Shown: positions 1 to 11,610, counted from the first letter of the stretch. The stretch: 64,000 nt of DNA from Aspidapion aeneum (GCA_963576565.1 OY755044.1:56348108-56412107), one strand, 5' to 3'. Notes: generated from the letters alone by a model not told the origin. Made by a program: numbers and translations.

Positions 1-775
1 GATTGGCAAGGCAATCGTATAATATGCAAAACAATGGTTGAAACAAAAATATTTTTTTTTAGAACCACTAAACCGATTTTGCTGAGTCGTACCTTGTTGT
101 ACCTACGTGGCAAGAATGCAGCTTTCTTACTAATTAAAAAAAATAATGAAAACGTGTTCGCAACACAAGAAAAAACGAGCATCTTTGAAGGGTACAATTT
201 CATTTCGTCCTCCATCTTGGATTTTGCGATGGCGGAAAAAAAAATATATTTAGTCAAAACTCTGATCCATTCTCTGCCAAGTGCAGTTTGTCTAATTAAA
301 ATCGATAGTGTAGTTCAATAGTTATCATGAAAAAAAAAATGTCCGGTTTTTTTGGCCCGCCCGGTATGCTCCTTTTAGTATGCGACATTTCTCAAATTTT
401 CATAAAAATCCATAAAATGTATAAAATTAAAAAAAAAATTCTGTTAATTTGCGACTGCCTCCGCTCTGGGTTTATATCACGGATCACCCAAATATTATAA
501 AACAGAAAATTAAATTGACCTGGGTGGGTTGGTATTTATTAATCAGTCCACCTACTTTACTACGCGTTTTGCTTGACCTTCGACCGGCCGAATTCGCGTT
601 GACGACAGCCGATGTTAACACCCGATGACACACGATTCAATTTTTGTTTTGCACGAGCGCCTATAGTCTTTCGTGGAACACTCGATTCGGCTTACCTACT
701 TCTTTCTAAATTAAATTCAAATAGATATGTACATGATATTCACATTATAACAAGGGCGCGTGTCTCACCCACAAT

Positions 776-778
<3 letters not shown>
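1..778. other. AT-rich DNA without a gene
   Basis: I see no coding similarity on either strand; the longest open frame (about 95 codons at 34-321) is low-complexity and has no recognisable domain. A single CACGGATCACC motif at 478-488 matches the terminus of the TIR element at 22.2-27.4 kb, so an old element end may lie here. Confidence 0.6.

Positions 779-849
<71 letters not shown>
779..849. repeat. (AT)n microsatellite
   Basis: About 71 bp of uninterrupted AT dinucleotide repeat. Open frames through it are repeat artefacts. Confidence 0.97.
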
Positions 850-852
<3 letters not shown>

Positions 853-2142
853 GTATGCCTCTTTATTTTTTACATAAAAAAAGTGAGACAAAAGTTTTAA
901 GCTCCGCGCGGGTGAAACGATTTACTTAAAAACCTCGTTTTCTGTTCGACTCTTGTTTCACCCAGCGTTATCCGCCGCGCCGGTGAAAAACTCACGTTAC
1001 GCCCGCCGGCTAAATCTAAAGCGCCTTCGCCAATCGATACCACTAGTTCTGTACCCACAGTCTAGTTTCCTACAATAGTAGTAAATTTCTTCTGTTATGG
1101 TCGATTTAATCAACCCAAAATTAAAATTACTTCGTTTCGTAATTTGAGCGACATCTGTGGAGACCGCTATAACTAAAATAATTAATATAGGGAGGGCTCG
1201 GGTGGCCTTAATATAGCTGCATTTCTTATAGCAAGGCCAACACAAAAATAGAGGCCACGACCCTGAAAAAATCATCTGTTCTCCCGGGGCTGAATTTTAC
1301 ATTGGGTCTTATGGGAGGTCAGACGTTTTTTTATGATATTTTCAAAATGGCACTACAGATTTCCGCAAAATTTCAGTGAAATATTCTCAGACACCATCCC
1401 GATATTTCACCAAAGGTTTGTATGAAAGCAACATGATTAAAAGGTTAAAATCTTCAAGATTTAGCATTCCTTATTTTGAATTTATATTACCCGCCATGTA
1501 CCACATGTCAACTGTTATATTTGACATGTATTTGACTTTGTCATATGTGATTGTCACATTCGCTTCTGCTTTAAACTTAATTTTTTGTGAGCTAATGAAG
1601 CGGCTATGAAAAATTAGGGCTTACTATACATTTAAAAAAAATTGTTCTGCCAGAATAAAGTAAAAACAATCTCAAAAACGGCTTTATTTAAAAAAAATCA
1701 AATATCCATGAACCGTCATTTCAACTTCAATATTTTAAAGACAATCAGCTGTGTCGTAACGTGACCATCAAAAAAAAAATCAGCCCCGGATGTGACGTCA
1801 ACAAAGTGGAGGATCGTGGCTCGTCCATTTTGATAGCCCTGCTTATAGTTGTATTCATTGGTCAAAGTAATCACGTGATTACTGTACAAGTGGTCTCTTA
1901 GAGGGCCACCTTGAACTTTAGTGTATCATTTGCCAAAAAAAAAATAACACATGCTTTGTTGTTTATTTTTATTTAAGGGGGGGTCAAAAATCCTGAATTT
2001 TTGCGTTACGTAATTTAAGGACGTTCCCTTATGGTGATAAAGCACAAAAAAAAAGTCTATGAATTTGTAAGAGCCAAAGTTTTGATTAGTTTAGTGCTAT
2101 ATAAGTGATAAATGTAGTTCTACATAGCCATAAAACTAAAAA
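850..2142. other. Gene-free DNA with a possible decayed inverted-repeat element
   Basis: No gene is visible. Two segments, roughly 1180-1300 and 1774-1910, are diverged reverse complements of each other: they share GGGGCTGA at their inner ends, a TCGTGGC-type segment, a CTTATAG segment and an AGGCCACC-type segment, in mirrored order. This could be an old foldback MITE, but no target duplication is clear. Confidence 0.4.
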
Positions 2143-2861
2143 AAATACTCTGCCAATCTATGGGCACCTAAGCTCACACTAGGTACTATAGTTATAGTGT
2201 GAGCTAATATAATCAAAAACTGAAATATATTTTATTCAACTCCAGACTCAATTACCTTTTGTTTGATACCACACAAGCCATGTTTTGACTTAAACTCAAA
2301 TTTTTTCAATCTACCCCACCCTTTTAAAAAAAACTAAAATGTATTTTGTTTAACTCCAGACTCAATTACCTTTCGTTTGATATCACGTCATATTTTCACT
2401 TAAACTCTAATTTTTGACATCTACCCCACCCTTTTTTAAAAAATAAACTAAAATTCATTTTTTTTAACTCCAGACTTAATTACCTTTCGTTATTTACACG
2501 CCATATTTTCACATAAACTCTAATTTTTGGAATCTACCCCCACCCTTTTATTTGGCTTGCGTTAGGTGGATTTTGTTCATTTTTAAATAGGACCATCACG
2601 GCCCAAGACCCAACTTAGGTACCAAATTTCATTAAAATCGGACAAGCGGTTTTTGAGTTTTGCGGGTTGGTCGTTACAGACAGACATACAGACAGACAGA
2701 TATACAGACAGACAGACAGACAGACAGCAAAACAAAAAAGTTTCAAAATCATCTGAAACGCAAAGATATATAAAAATTTTTGAAATCGGAGCAACTTTTT
2801 TTTCTCGAAAAAATTACGATCACCATAGCTCACACTACTTATAGTAGTAGTGTGAGCTAAA
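2143..2861 (+). mobile_element. Helitron-like nonautonomous element with a hairpin at each end, copy A
   Basis: This is one of three copies in the window (others at 29664-32953 and 47442-48198). It starts TACTCTGCCAATC and has a 35-bp hairpin at 2171-2205 (stem AGCTCACACT). Then come about three tandem ~115-bp units (2210-2560) containing CTCCAGACT.AATTACCTTTCGTT, a conserved core ending in TTTTGAGTTTTGCGGGTTGG, a short CAGA/CATA microsatellite (2679-2728), and a second hairpin at 2827-2858 with the same stem. A core followed by a GTCY-type microsatellite resembles the mini-me, pearl and HINE classes known from insects and bivalves; that family assignment is inferred. No protein is encoded. 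Confidence 0.8.
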
Positions 2862-3584
2862 ATCAATAACTAACCTAAAACCACTTAGTTTAAGAAATTT
2901 TTATTTCGAAAACTGCGTTTTTGATGCTAATATTGGATATTCTGTTTTTTTACCTCAATTTGTCACCCTATCTATTACTGCTAAGATTTTATAAGCATAA
3001 GCATTTGGTAATGTTTTGTAGAGGGTATACAAAAAAAGGAAATATAAAATAATGTTGGTTTTATTTATGAATCACAGAAAATAAATCTTGTACAAGAATA
3101 AAAAAAAAATACATAGTCCTATAAATAAGATTTCTAATTACAAAGTGGTTGCCATCCCTTTTATTTATTCAAAATGTGACTATGAAAAATGAACGCTTAC
3201 TTTAAATTGTACAGTGTGATTCAACGAAAACTTCGAGGTATTTGCGAACATAATCCGAATTTTAAAACAACGGAAACGTCGATCTTTATTTCAAGAAGAC
3301 AATTTTTGCTATATTGCAGTGGATCAAGTGATACCCTCTTTTGAATACCACTACATTGGTGCATTTTTTTTTTAATTTACTGATTAGTTTACGAGATAAT
3401 TGCCCTTAACAGCCATGAAAAGGAGAAACGCATTTTTTTTTATTATTAGTATTAGTTATATTTCATTGAGACCCGTCGATTTTGTTTTTTACCAAAGGAC
3501 ATTTTTCAGTACGGGAGTGGGTTTTATCCTAGAATTTGAATATCGAAACAGGATCAAGTTATACCTTGTTTTGAAGGTCTTTGG
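2862..3584. other. AT-rich DNA without a gene
   Basis: No domain, RNA gene or repeat family is recognised here. Short open frames are AT-rich noise. Confidence 0.6.
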
Positions 3585-5640
3585 ATTACATTAAGGAGTA
3601 TTATAGGCCGATAATTTTTTAGGTCTGCTCTACCACCTTTCTTGTGTAGAATAATGTATATGGATTCTTTCGAGTTGTTTGGGATTATTTTTTCTTTTAG
3701 TATTTTATTCAGGAGAACATGGTGGGAATTAACTACAGCTTTACCACCGTACTTGAGCATTTCTGCCGTTACTCCGTCTTTTTCACGTGATTTGTTATTT
3801 TTCATTTTCTTTAATGCTCTCTTTATTTCCGCTTCGCTTATTTCAGGTTGTAACTCTGAGTTTTATTTTTGTTTGGAGTTTTTTCATGGTCTCTCGTGAT
3901 GGTTCCGTTTTTGTTTGGTAGGTATGATTCTGTATAGAATAGTTGTGTGATATTTTAACGTTTAACGTTAGTTTCTATGCCGTTAATATCCTTTATTTTA
4001 ATTATTTACATTAGAAATTTCATATTTCTGTTATTTTCTATAACTCTCTCAACATTAATTTCTTGACTTTTTCTTTTATTTTCTTTTATCATTTATCTTA
4101 TAGTTTTATTTATTTATGTGTATTCTATAGATGTTCTTTTCCCTTCTCTCTCGAGGGCCACCTTCTGATATACACTTTTCTCTCTTTTTATCTTTTTGTG
4201 CGATACATTTTCGTACTTTGGTCATAGCTCTTGTCAGCGTATCATTTATTTCATCTATATTTTCAATTTCGCATCCTAAGTTTTGGGTTACCTGTTCTTT
4301 TAGCCTTTCTTTGTATATAGCTTTATTTCGTGTGGGTTTATTTATGTCAAGTTTTTTCATTGTTATTATTAATTTTTCTTTTCATTTCGAAATTGCTATC
4401 AATGCAGATTTTTGTTCTGACCATCCTGAGATCACTGCCTGTTGTAAAGCTGTTTGGGACTGTTACATCTCTAACGATATTTTTATCAGTAGTCAGTATG
4501 TAATCAATTTCGTTTTTCGTTATTCCATGAAGGGCTGAGCCATGTCCACTTTCATTGCGGTTTCTTTCTATAGAATGAAGTTCATTGCATAAAGCTGTTT
4601 TTCCTCTAGATAATTCATTTAGGTTATGCCCCTGTCATTCCTTTCTACATATCCAAAATCTCCTATTTTAGTCTCTTCGATATTCATCCTCTTACCTAAT
4701 TTGGCATTACGGCATTACTAGTGTCAAATGGGTTTTGTGTTCTTCCATGGCTTTTGAGATGACTTCATAAAATGCTTCGATATGCTCGTCATCGTAGGTA
4801 GAGGTGGGGGCATATACCTTAATTACTTTAATTGGTGTTCTTTTCATTTTGAGTGTAAGATAGGCAAAGCGATCTGAGATTCATTTAATAGTATGGATGT
4901 GCTTACTTATTGCTTTATTGATTATGAATCCTTCTCCGAAGTTGCTATTATCTTCATTACCTTTATGATAAAGTAGATTCCGCAGTTCAGTTTTATCCGA
5001 TTTTCTGATTTTCGTCGGGTTTTGACAGGCCTGTAATGTCCCATTTTATCCTTGTCAGTTCTTCCTCCAGTTTATCTATTTTTTCTCGGTGTTCATTGAC
5101 ATAATGTTATATGTTCCTATTGTTTGTTTTACTAGTTTATATTTTGTTTTTGTGCGTTGGATGCTTTTTCTCAAAAACGATTTTTTGCCTCCTCCAGATT
5201 CCATGAGGCAGACCATAGAGGTGTGGGATTCGGAGAGTTTTCTTCCCACCTGGGGACTAATTCCTTTTGTTTTCAAATTCGCCATGATTTCTCCCATTGG
5301 GGGGTATTGGCATTAAAACACCACGCTTGCCAGGGGTGTTGATGAGTTTATATTCAGCCGCCCAATCTGGGACGCTGTTTTCAACCGCTGCTGTGTTTTT
5401 TCTTTTCTATTTCCCCCTTAAAGAAGGGTTGCCACCTACGCTATGTTCGCCGTACCGAGGTCCTTCCTCTCCGCCTTTCATACCGATGTGGTCTTCTCCC
5501 GTATCCCTGGGAAAGAGAGACCCTAGACAGGTGCTAACCCTCCGGGTCAGGGAGTACCTGAAATCTACGGAAGGCACAGGTCGATTTATTTTCCCTGATA
5601 GACATCTTATGAGGTCTACCCGTGTCTCTAAGCTCTAAAC
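3585..5640 (-). pseudogene. RTE-type LINE relic 1: leader, endonuclease, linker and start of reverse transcriptase
   Basis: Read on the minus strand from about 5640, this is a decayed RTE-clade non-LTR retrotransposon. After a leader region the endonuclease begins near 5130 with IGTYNIMS (family form IGTWNVRTL) and continues through YAPTSTYDDEHIEAFYE (about 4770-4830). It ends near 4400-4520 with NEIDYIL and TGSDLRMV. The family has SDHR at that last position, so the catalytic His is Leu here. A charged linker (4106-4360) leads into the reverse transcriptase start, KNNKSREKDGVTAEMLKYGG (the family form has KSPGKDG), and KNYRPIILLNVI, where the copy stops near 3585. Frameshifts and stops are scattered throughout. 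Two more copies of the family lie at 46.4-47.4 kb and 57.1-63.3 kb. Confidence 0.85.
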
Positions 5641-7139
5641 TACAGTAACTGTATATGCTGTAAATAACTGTTATATTTTTATTTTTTTGCAAAGCTTCCG
5701 AATTTAAGATAAAAATGATAATAATAAAAAAATTGTAGTACAAATGGAATGGCCCTAGTATGTTATGGGAAAAGGCATGTTGCGAAACGTATCAGGATCG
5801 TTCTATTACTTCTGGGTAGGAGAACAGATTTCACTAAAACCGTGTTAAAAATTCACGCTGTTCAGCGCGACTATTTCCCATGATGTTATGTATTATTTCC
5901 CACGATTACAAGAATCAGTTGCGTAGCGTTTATCATGAGATTGCTTAACAAACCTTAAGATCAATGAAAAACTTGCAATATAAACACTACCTACTGGAAA
6001 ATTGAAAAGATTTTGGCTACAGTCAAGAATTTTCGAATAGTAAAAGCTTTTTGAATAAAAAGGGACCGTGGCATAAAAATTTATGAAAAAACTATGGTTT
6101 CAAAAATTAATCGTGTAATATTCTATTCTATCCATCCGTCTTCTGATTTTTACAACAAGTTAGGATATATGTGAGGTCTTTTATAATTTTTCAGCCACGG
6201 TCGATCGGTGCCTGATGGCAAGGGGCATCAGTATGACTTAATAAAATAACGCTAATACGCGTTATAAAATAGTTAAAATGGTTTAAAAGTTTGATTAGTT
6301 GCAACGTTTGCAATATTTTATTGAAATCAAAATAGATTTTGAATATCCAGTATTTACGTTGATCCAATTTGCAATTGTATTTTTTTATAGTAGGGAAGGC
6401 CGTGAAGATTTTGGGAACTTACTTTCTTTGTCAGCAAACATCGATAAAACTGTTCCCTGATCAATTCTAAGCAAAATTTGTTATATATATAGAGGGTGGG
6501 CTGTGAGGCTGTTTTCCGATGGGTTCAGGCGCAAAATTAAATTCGTAGAACTTTTTTTCTTAGTAATGCATATGTTTATTAGTGAAAGCTACACTGAATC
6601 TAAGTATAAATAAATGGATCCATGACAGATTTGATACCTTCCTAGCTAGCCTATTAGCGCATTTCTAGTGAAGCCATGACATATCAGCCTTGAAAACAGT
6701 TTTTTATAAATATCTCAGAAACTAAAGCTCCTATGAAGTTTTTAGTTATGTCACAAATTATTAAGCAAAATGTATTCTACTATATTCCGAAAATCGCATA
6801 TTGATGCGATGCTCCGTTAAAAAGTTAGCATTTTATTAATTTTTTAATTGTCAAAAAAGTTCGTTAGTGTCGTGACGTTAAATTGCTACTGATCCCGAAG
6901 GTGCTATAGGCTATATTTTTTTTAAATAGGAATTAAGATGGCGATCTTCAGACACCATTTTGTCACATGATGTAGGCTTTAAGGTATACAAATTATCTAA
7001 ATTTCAGGCGATTTTATTGAAATTCCTTTGATTACCCATTGCAAATGTCGTCTAATTTACTGTAGACTTTGTAGCCCTCCCTGCTCCCACCTATCTCCCC
7101 TCCTGTCATTTCCCCCACCCTATTCAAAAACCATATTCG
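5641..7139. other. AT-rich DNA without a gene
   Basis: No gene is seen. It holds one copy of a dispersed repeat (6609-6857). An ~80-bp segment at 6387-6475 recurs inverted at 9605-9680, which may mark the ends of a 3.3-kb decayed element. Confidence 0.55.
6609..6857 (-). repeat. Dispersed repeat, copy 1
   Basis: About 250 bp is repeated in reverse complement at 63438-63683. Shared landmarks are AAATGGATCCATGAC, CCTTCCTAGCTAGCCTATTAG, ATCTCAGAAACTAAAGCTCC and CGCATATTGATGCGATGC. No coding capacity is seen and the family is unnamed here. The second copy follows a GTGTATGTATGTCTGTCCG microsatellite, suggesting a Helitron-like or SINE-like tail element. Confidence 0.75.
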
Positions 7140-7685
7140 CAAAATTTTATCAAATATAGAACGATTTCAAGAATTCTTTCTGCATACCCTTTCAGATTTT
7201 GTCTCTAACACGATTTTACCACGGATCACCTTTTGTTAGTTGATCCGTGATTTTACGAGTTCACTACTCCGCCTCTCCCTCTCTTCACCCCGCCATCCTT
7301 ATTAGTATTATTATATAAAGCGATTTTAAAAGTTCTTTCTGCACACGCTTGAAGACTTTTTTTCAACATAATTTTACTAGGTTCCCCCTCCCTCTCTTCT
7401 CCCCCCCTCCTTATTAGTAATAGTTGTAGCTATACCTTTCACAAATATAGAGCAATTTCAAAAATTCTTTCTGCACACGCTTTAAAAAAAAATGTCTACA
7501 TCATTTTACTCGTTTCCCTCTTCCTTCACCTCTCTTCTCCCCACCCTCCTTATTAGTACTAGTTGTAGCTATACCTTTCACAAATTTAGAGCGATTTCAA
7601 AAATTCTTTCGGCACACGCTTTAAGATTTTTTTCGACACCATTTCACTAGGTCCCTCCTCCCCCTCTCCTCCCCCACCTTCACTC
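7140..7685. repeat. Tandem repeat, about four units of 130-160 bp
   Basis: The anchor TTCTTTCTGCA/TTCTTTCGGCA recurs at about 7174, 7333, 7465 and 7614. Each unit has a C/T-rich stretch (CCCTCTCTTC), CTTATTAGTA, an AGAGCGATTTC-like segment and ATTTTAC. The first unit is lengthened by the small insertion at 7220-7249. Confidence 0.85.
7220..7249. mobile_element. 30-bp remnant of the CACGGATCACC TIR element
   Basis: A near-palindrome starts CACGGATCACC and ends GATCCGTG. It is flanked by ATTTTAC at 7213-7219 and again at 7250-7256. The neighbouring tandem units have ATTTTAC only once at this place, so the empty site can be read directly. The ends match the TIRs of the 5.2-kb element at 22193-27404. 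It looks like an element deleted down to its termini. Confidence 0.65.
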
Positions 7686-8233
7686 AATGGAAGGTAACAT
7701 TGTTCGCTTCCGTAGAAAATCTACAAGTACTTTTTGGGTAAAGCTAAATGAATTGTAAATGCATAGTGCTTTTTATAAGGCTGAATAAGAATTAAAAGTT
7801 GGAAATAAAAAAAAAATTAAAAAAAAACATTCAAATGCTAAATCTACTTCTAACTACTACTCGCAGTTGGGTATAAAATTACCCAATAACCTGACTTATG
7901 AAAATACAAAACTGTATAATTTCGTAAGTGCGCTTTGGGCAACAAAACTAAAAGTTGAAGCATGTCGTACATTACAGATATACCTATCAATTTTGTACTC
8001 AACTACGACTAGTACTTACAAGTAAATTTAGCAGTTAGGTTTAAAAAAAAAATATACTTAGGTTAAGTATAGCATTCACTAATAAACATATAGGGCTCGA
8101 CTTCGAAGGTTTAGCCTTTATGAAAAGCGTATAAAAAAGGATGAACTTATGGAAAGCAAGAAGTCAGTGAGGGACCGAAGACGCGCATATTCAGGAGCGT
8201 TTGCCGCTGTGACTCAAAATCGAGGGCTGGCCC
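7686..8233. other. AT-rich DNA without a gene
   Basis: No recognised feature. Confidence 0.6.
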
Positions 8234-8446
8234 GGTATTTCCTTTTGGTGTACAGGTTAGGGGAAATACCAGGAAATACTTGGGAAGTACTGGGAAATAT
8301 ACTAGGAAATACCATTGAAAATACTAGGGGTGGAAATACTAGGAAATACCATTGCTTGGGAAATACTAGGAAATACCCTTGAAATTTGAGGAAATACCGG
8401 GAAATACCGTAGGTATTATACTGTAGGTATTTCCTTTTGGTGTACA
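8234..8446. repeat. GGAAATACYA minisatellite between 21-bp direct repeats
   Basis: About 160 bp of degenerate ~10-bp units (GGAAATACCA, GGAAATACTA and similar) lies between two identical copies of a 21-bp sequence containing TATTTCCTTTTGGTGTACA, at 8234-8254 and 8426-8446. The direct repeats are themselves related to the unit on the opposite strand (GGTATTTCC). Confidence 0.8.
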
Positions 8447-10338
8447 ATAATCGGCGATCGAGCCACCCCTCGCTCAAAATTCATTAATGGTTTTTTATTA
8501 CTAAACAGGAGCAATCACAGTAAGATATCCACTTTTAAAAGACGAAGAAATAGTCATTATTTTTTATTTAGTTACTTTAGCTTTAATCAGGAAACATTAA
8601 ATTGAGAAAAATTCAATTTTTTAATAATTTTTTCTTACACAATAACCTTGCTCTTTTATTAAAGTCGCGCTTAAATGCCGTTCAAGTTTGTTTTGTGAAA
8701 CTCTTGTGCCGTTCGATCTCCTGGCGGCGGCTCACGAAGTCAAGTTGCTAAAAGTCACCATACACTATCCAGGAAACAGAATAGGGGACAACATTTTTGG
8801 GGGTAGGGATGTACGAAGTGATTGTTATTATTTGTAAAAAGCTATTTTGCTTTTATTATTTAAAGCAATCCACGTTTCGTACTGAATTTAAGGGGTAAGC
8901 TCGGAAGTATTACGAAGGAAGATGGCTCCTAAATTAAGCATTTTGACATTTTGTAAATTATAAAAAAGGGAAAGAAATAAATATAAAAGTAATTGTCAAC
9001 TACTTTTTTTTTATTTTGCAAGTAGGAAATTTATAATTAAGTTATCTTTTTGTTGTAATTATAATTACACAGTTTTCAAAGTACATTCCTGTAAAGTAAT
9101 TTGTAATGTTATAGTTACTTTTTAAAGTATTGGTATCTAACTCTGGTTGAGAATAAATCGGTACACATAAAGACCAAGAAATTTGTTATCCATAAAGATG
9201 AATTTGTGGAATATATTGTTTGTCCGTGTACTAACCTCCTTTAACATTTTTGCCATATTAGAAAGCTCTACCTGTACATTTATTTACGGATTCGCAGTAT
9301 TAATTATTAGTCATATAGTTCAAAAAGGGGTTTTAAGGATTTTACTAACTGTTTTTGGCCTACTTAGCCGGTAAGGGTAACGTCATTAGATCGCGAAAAG
9401 AAAACCATTTTCTTGAATTGTTAACTTCACAACAGCGCTAAACTATTTATCTCTCTTATTGCCATTTATTTATATAGCGATCTTACTTCAATTCACATAT
9501 TTTTCAATGGCCAAACGATTGTTGAAAAGCCCTGTATATGCATTATTAAGAAAAAAATTTCCTGGAATTCATAACTTTTTTTGCATTTTGCGACTAATCC
9601 CATTGGAAAATGCTCACTGAACAATTCTATTAATGTTTGCTGACAAAGTTCCAAAAAATTTCACAGCCTCCCCTACTATTATGGTTTTGAGTCCCTAAAA
9701 TAGGGTATCTTTTTACAAATAATTTATTTTATGCACCCTCATTTTAGGGATAACGGTGTCACTTTTTAATAATCCGGTAAGACTACAAACTTGTCGCCTC
9801 TGGATGAAAAGTGCCACTTTTTGTTCCTAAGTATTTAAGATAGCAGGTAGTTCGTAACAAATTTTTTTTAATAACTTTCAATTTTGGCGTAATTTTCTTT
9901 AAAATTAATATCTGTACTTGGTGTGTTTTGGCTATAGATTGGTGGTAAAAATGTCATTTGCAAGCGCTAGAATAATATTTTTGTTGATATATTTTTATAT
10001 AATTAACCGAACCGAACCTACGATATAATACGTCCAATTCACTAGTGCCATGAATTTTTGAGACAGTGATCAAAAATAACCGGGATTTTTTATATGTTTT
10101 ATTCCGTGTAGTAATTTTTGTCGCGTAATCACGTACAAGAAATTAGTCTGGCTTCGATACCGCGCTGATGTGGTACGTTTTGCGGTCTCTAATAAAATGC
10201 GTTGATAAACACGCGGGTTCCTATTGATGTTTGTTGCTAATTTGGTTGTTTTTGTAGAACGATTCAGATTTATTTCTGAAAACATAAAATATTAAAATTA
10301 TGGGAAGGAATTAACAAATAAAAGTAGATTCTTAAAAA
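8447..10338. other. AT-rich DNA without a gene
   Basis: No coding similarity or RNA gene is seen. The inverted partner of 6387-6475 lies at 9605-9680 (CTTTGTCAGCAAACAT on the minus strand). Confidence 0.55.
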
Positions 10339-10849
10339 TACAGTGAAACCTCCCATAAGCGGACACTCACGGTTCCGTCGATTTTGTCCGCTTATTGGAG
10401 GTGTCCGCTTAAGAGAGGGAACTGCAAAATTTTGATATATACAGTGAAACCTCTCCTTGCGGACACCTCTATTAAGCGGACATTCCCTTTAAGCGGACAA
10501 TTTTTTGGAACCAAGCTTTTGCCTATTTCGTTACATATAAAATTCACTCCTATAACCGGACACTCTAATAACCGGATGCGGACAATTTTTTTTGGTTAAA
10601 AATTTCTGAAACCGCCCTTAACCGGACGCGAACCTCTAAGATAACGGGACGGAGCGCTGCACGAGATGGACCTAAATATTATGTAGTATGTTGGCGACAA
10701 CGCACTCTGCAGCCGGGGAATTACCTCTTTCGGTTTTAATGCGAAGACTAAATACTTTTGTCGTATTTACAGCATACTTTATTCGACGGGGGTGGGACTG
10801 CTGTGTTTTTTTTTTATTGTTTAATTGGGTGGTAATAGATCTCTCTGAA

Positions 10850-11023
10850 ATGGTGCCTAGTAAAAAACTTCTTAGTTTACGTGAAAAAATTGAGGTTGTT
10901 AACGTTTCGGAGAAGGAAGGTCTTTCAACACGAAAGATCGCTAAAAAATTTAATATCGGAAAAACTCAAGCAGCGGAAATTTTTAATAAATATATATTAA
11001 AATTTCGTAGTTTCCTCTCATAA
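10850..11023 (+). pseudogene. Pogo/Tigger transposase N-terminal fragment
   Basis: The frame from ATG 10850 reads MVPSKKLLSLREKIEVVN and then GLSTRKIAKKFNIGKTQAAE. This is the CENP-B/pipsqueak-type helix-turn-helix that binds the TIRs in pogo-family transposases. The frame is cut after about 50 residues by the inverted TIR at 11018. The rest of the DNA-binding region and the DDE nuclease are absent. An upstream in-frame ATG at 10688 extends the open frame, but the sequence between is the element's 5' region, so 10850 is the likelier start. Confidence 0.8.
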
Positions 11024-11093
11024 GCGGACACCTCCAATAAGCGGACAAAATCGACGGAACCGTGAGTGTCCGCTTATGGGAGGTTTCACTGTA

Positions 11094-11235
11094 TTTAGTA
11101 ACAATTTCCGCTGCTTGAGATTATCCGATATTAAATTTTTCGACGATCTTTCGTTCTGATAGATGTTCCTTCTACGAAACGTTAACAACTTCCATTTTTC
11201 CACATAAACTAAGAAGTTTTTTTACTAGGCGCCAT
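11094..11235 (-). pseudogene. Second, inverted pogo/Tigger transposase N-terminal fragment
   Basis: On the minus strand from ATG at 11235 the sequence parallels the plus-strand fragment at 10850: APSKK, then with frameshifts and stops EVVNVS, ERKI, EKFNIG and SQAAE. It is a decayed mirror copy of the same helix-turn-helix coding segment, so both arms of the palindrome carry the transposase start. Confidence 0.7.
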
Positions 11236-11610
11236 TTCAAAGAGATCTATTATTACCCAACTGAACAATAAACACATCATTATCGCCAAATAAACGACAG
11301 AAGTATTTAAGGGATAAACGGAAAGAGGTAATTCCCCGGCTGTAGAGTGCATTATTGCCAACATACTACATAATATTTATGCCCATGTCGTGCAGTGCTC
11401 TGTCCCGTTGTCAGAGGTTCGCGTCCGGTTAAGGGAGGTTTCAGAATTGTTTACCCAAAAAAATTTTGTCCGCGTCCGGTTATTAGAGTGTCCGGTTAAG
11501 GGAGGGAATTTTACATGTAAAGACAGGCAAAAGCTTGGTTCCAACAAATTTGTCCGCCTAAAGGGAGTGTCCGCTTAATAGAGGTGTCCGCAAGGAGAGG
11601 TTTCACTGTA

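Larger units (their letters stand above)
10341..11608. mobile_element. Palindromic pogo/Tigger-type element with two interlocked TIR pairs
   Basis: Ends of the type CAGTGAAACCTC..GCGGACAC, flanked by TA, are typical of the pogo/Tigger branch of Tc1/mariner. There are two pairs. Pair 1 is at 10341 (after TA 10339-10340) and 11091 (before TA 11092-11093). Pair 2 is at 10442 (after TA 10440-10441) and 11608 (before TA 11609-11610). The pairs overlap rather than nest. Between them, a 5' arm (10442-11010) and its diverged reverse complement (11096-11608) both contain the promoter-side region and the first codons of the transposase. No catalytic domain is present, so the element is nonautonomous. 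Confidence 0.85.

Noticed and set aside
9183..9374. 63-codon hydrophobic frame starting MLSIKMNLWN
   Set aside because: Could resemble a signal or membrane segment, but AT-rich DNA gives such frames by chance; no neighbours or motif support it.
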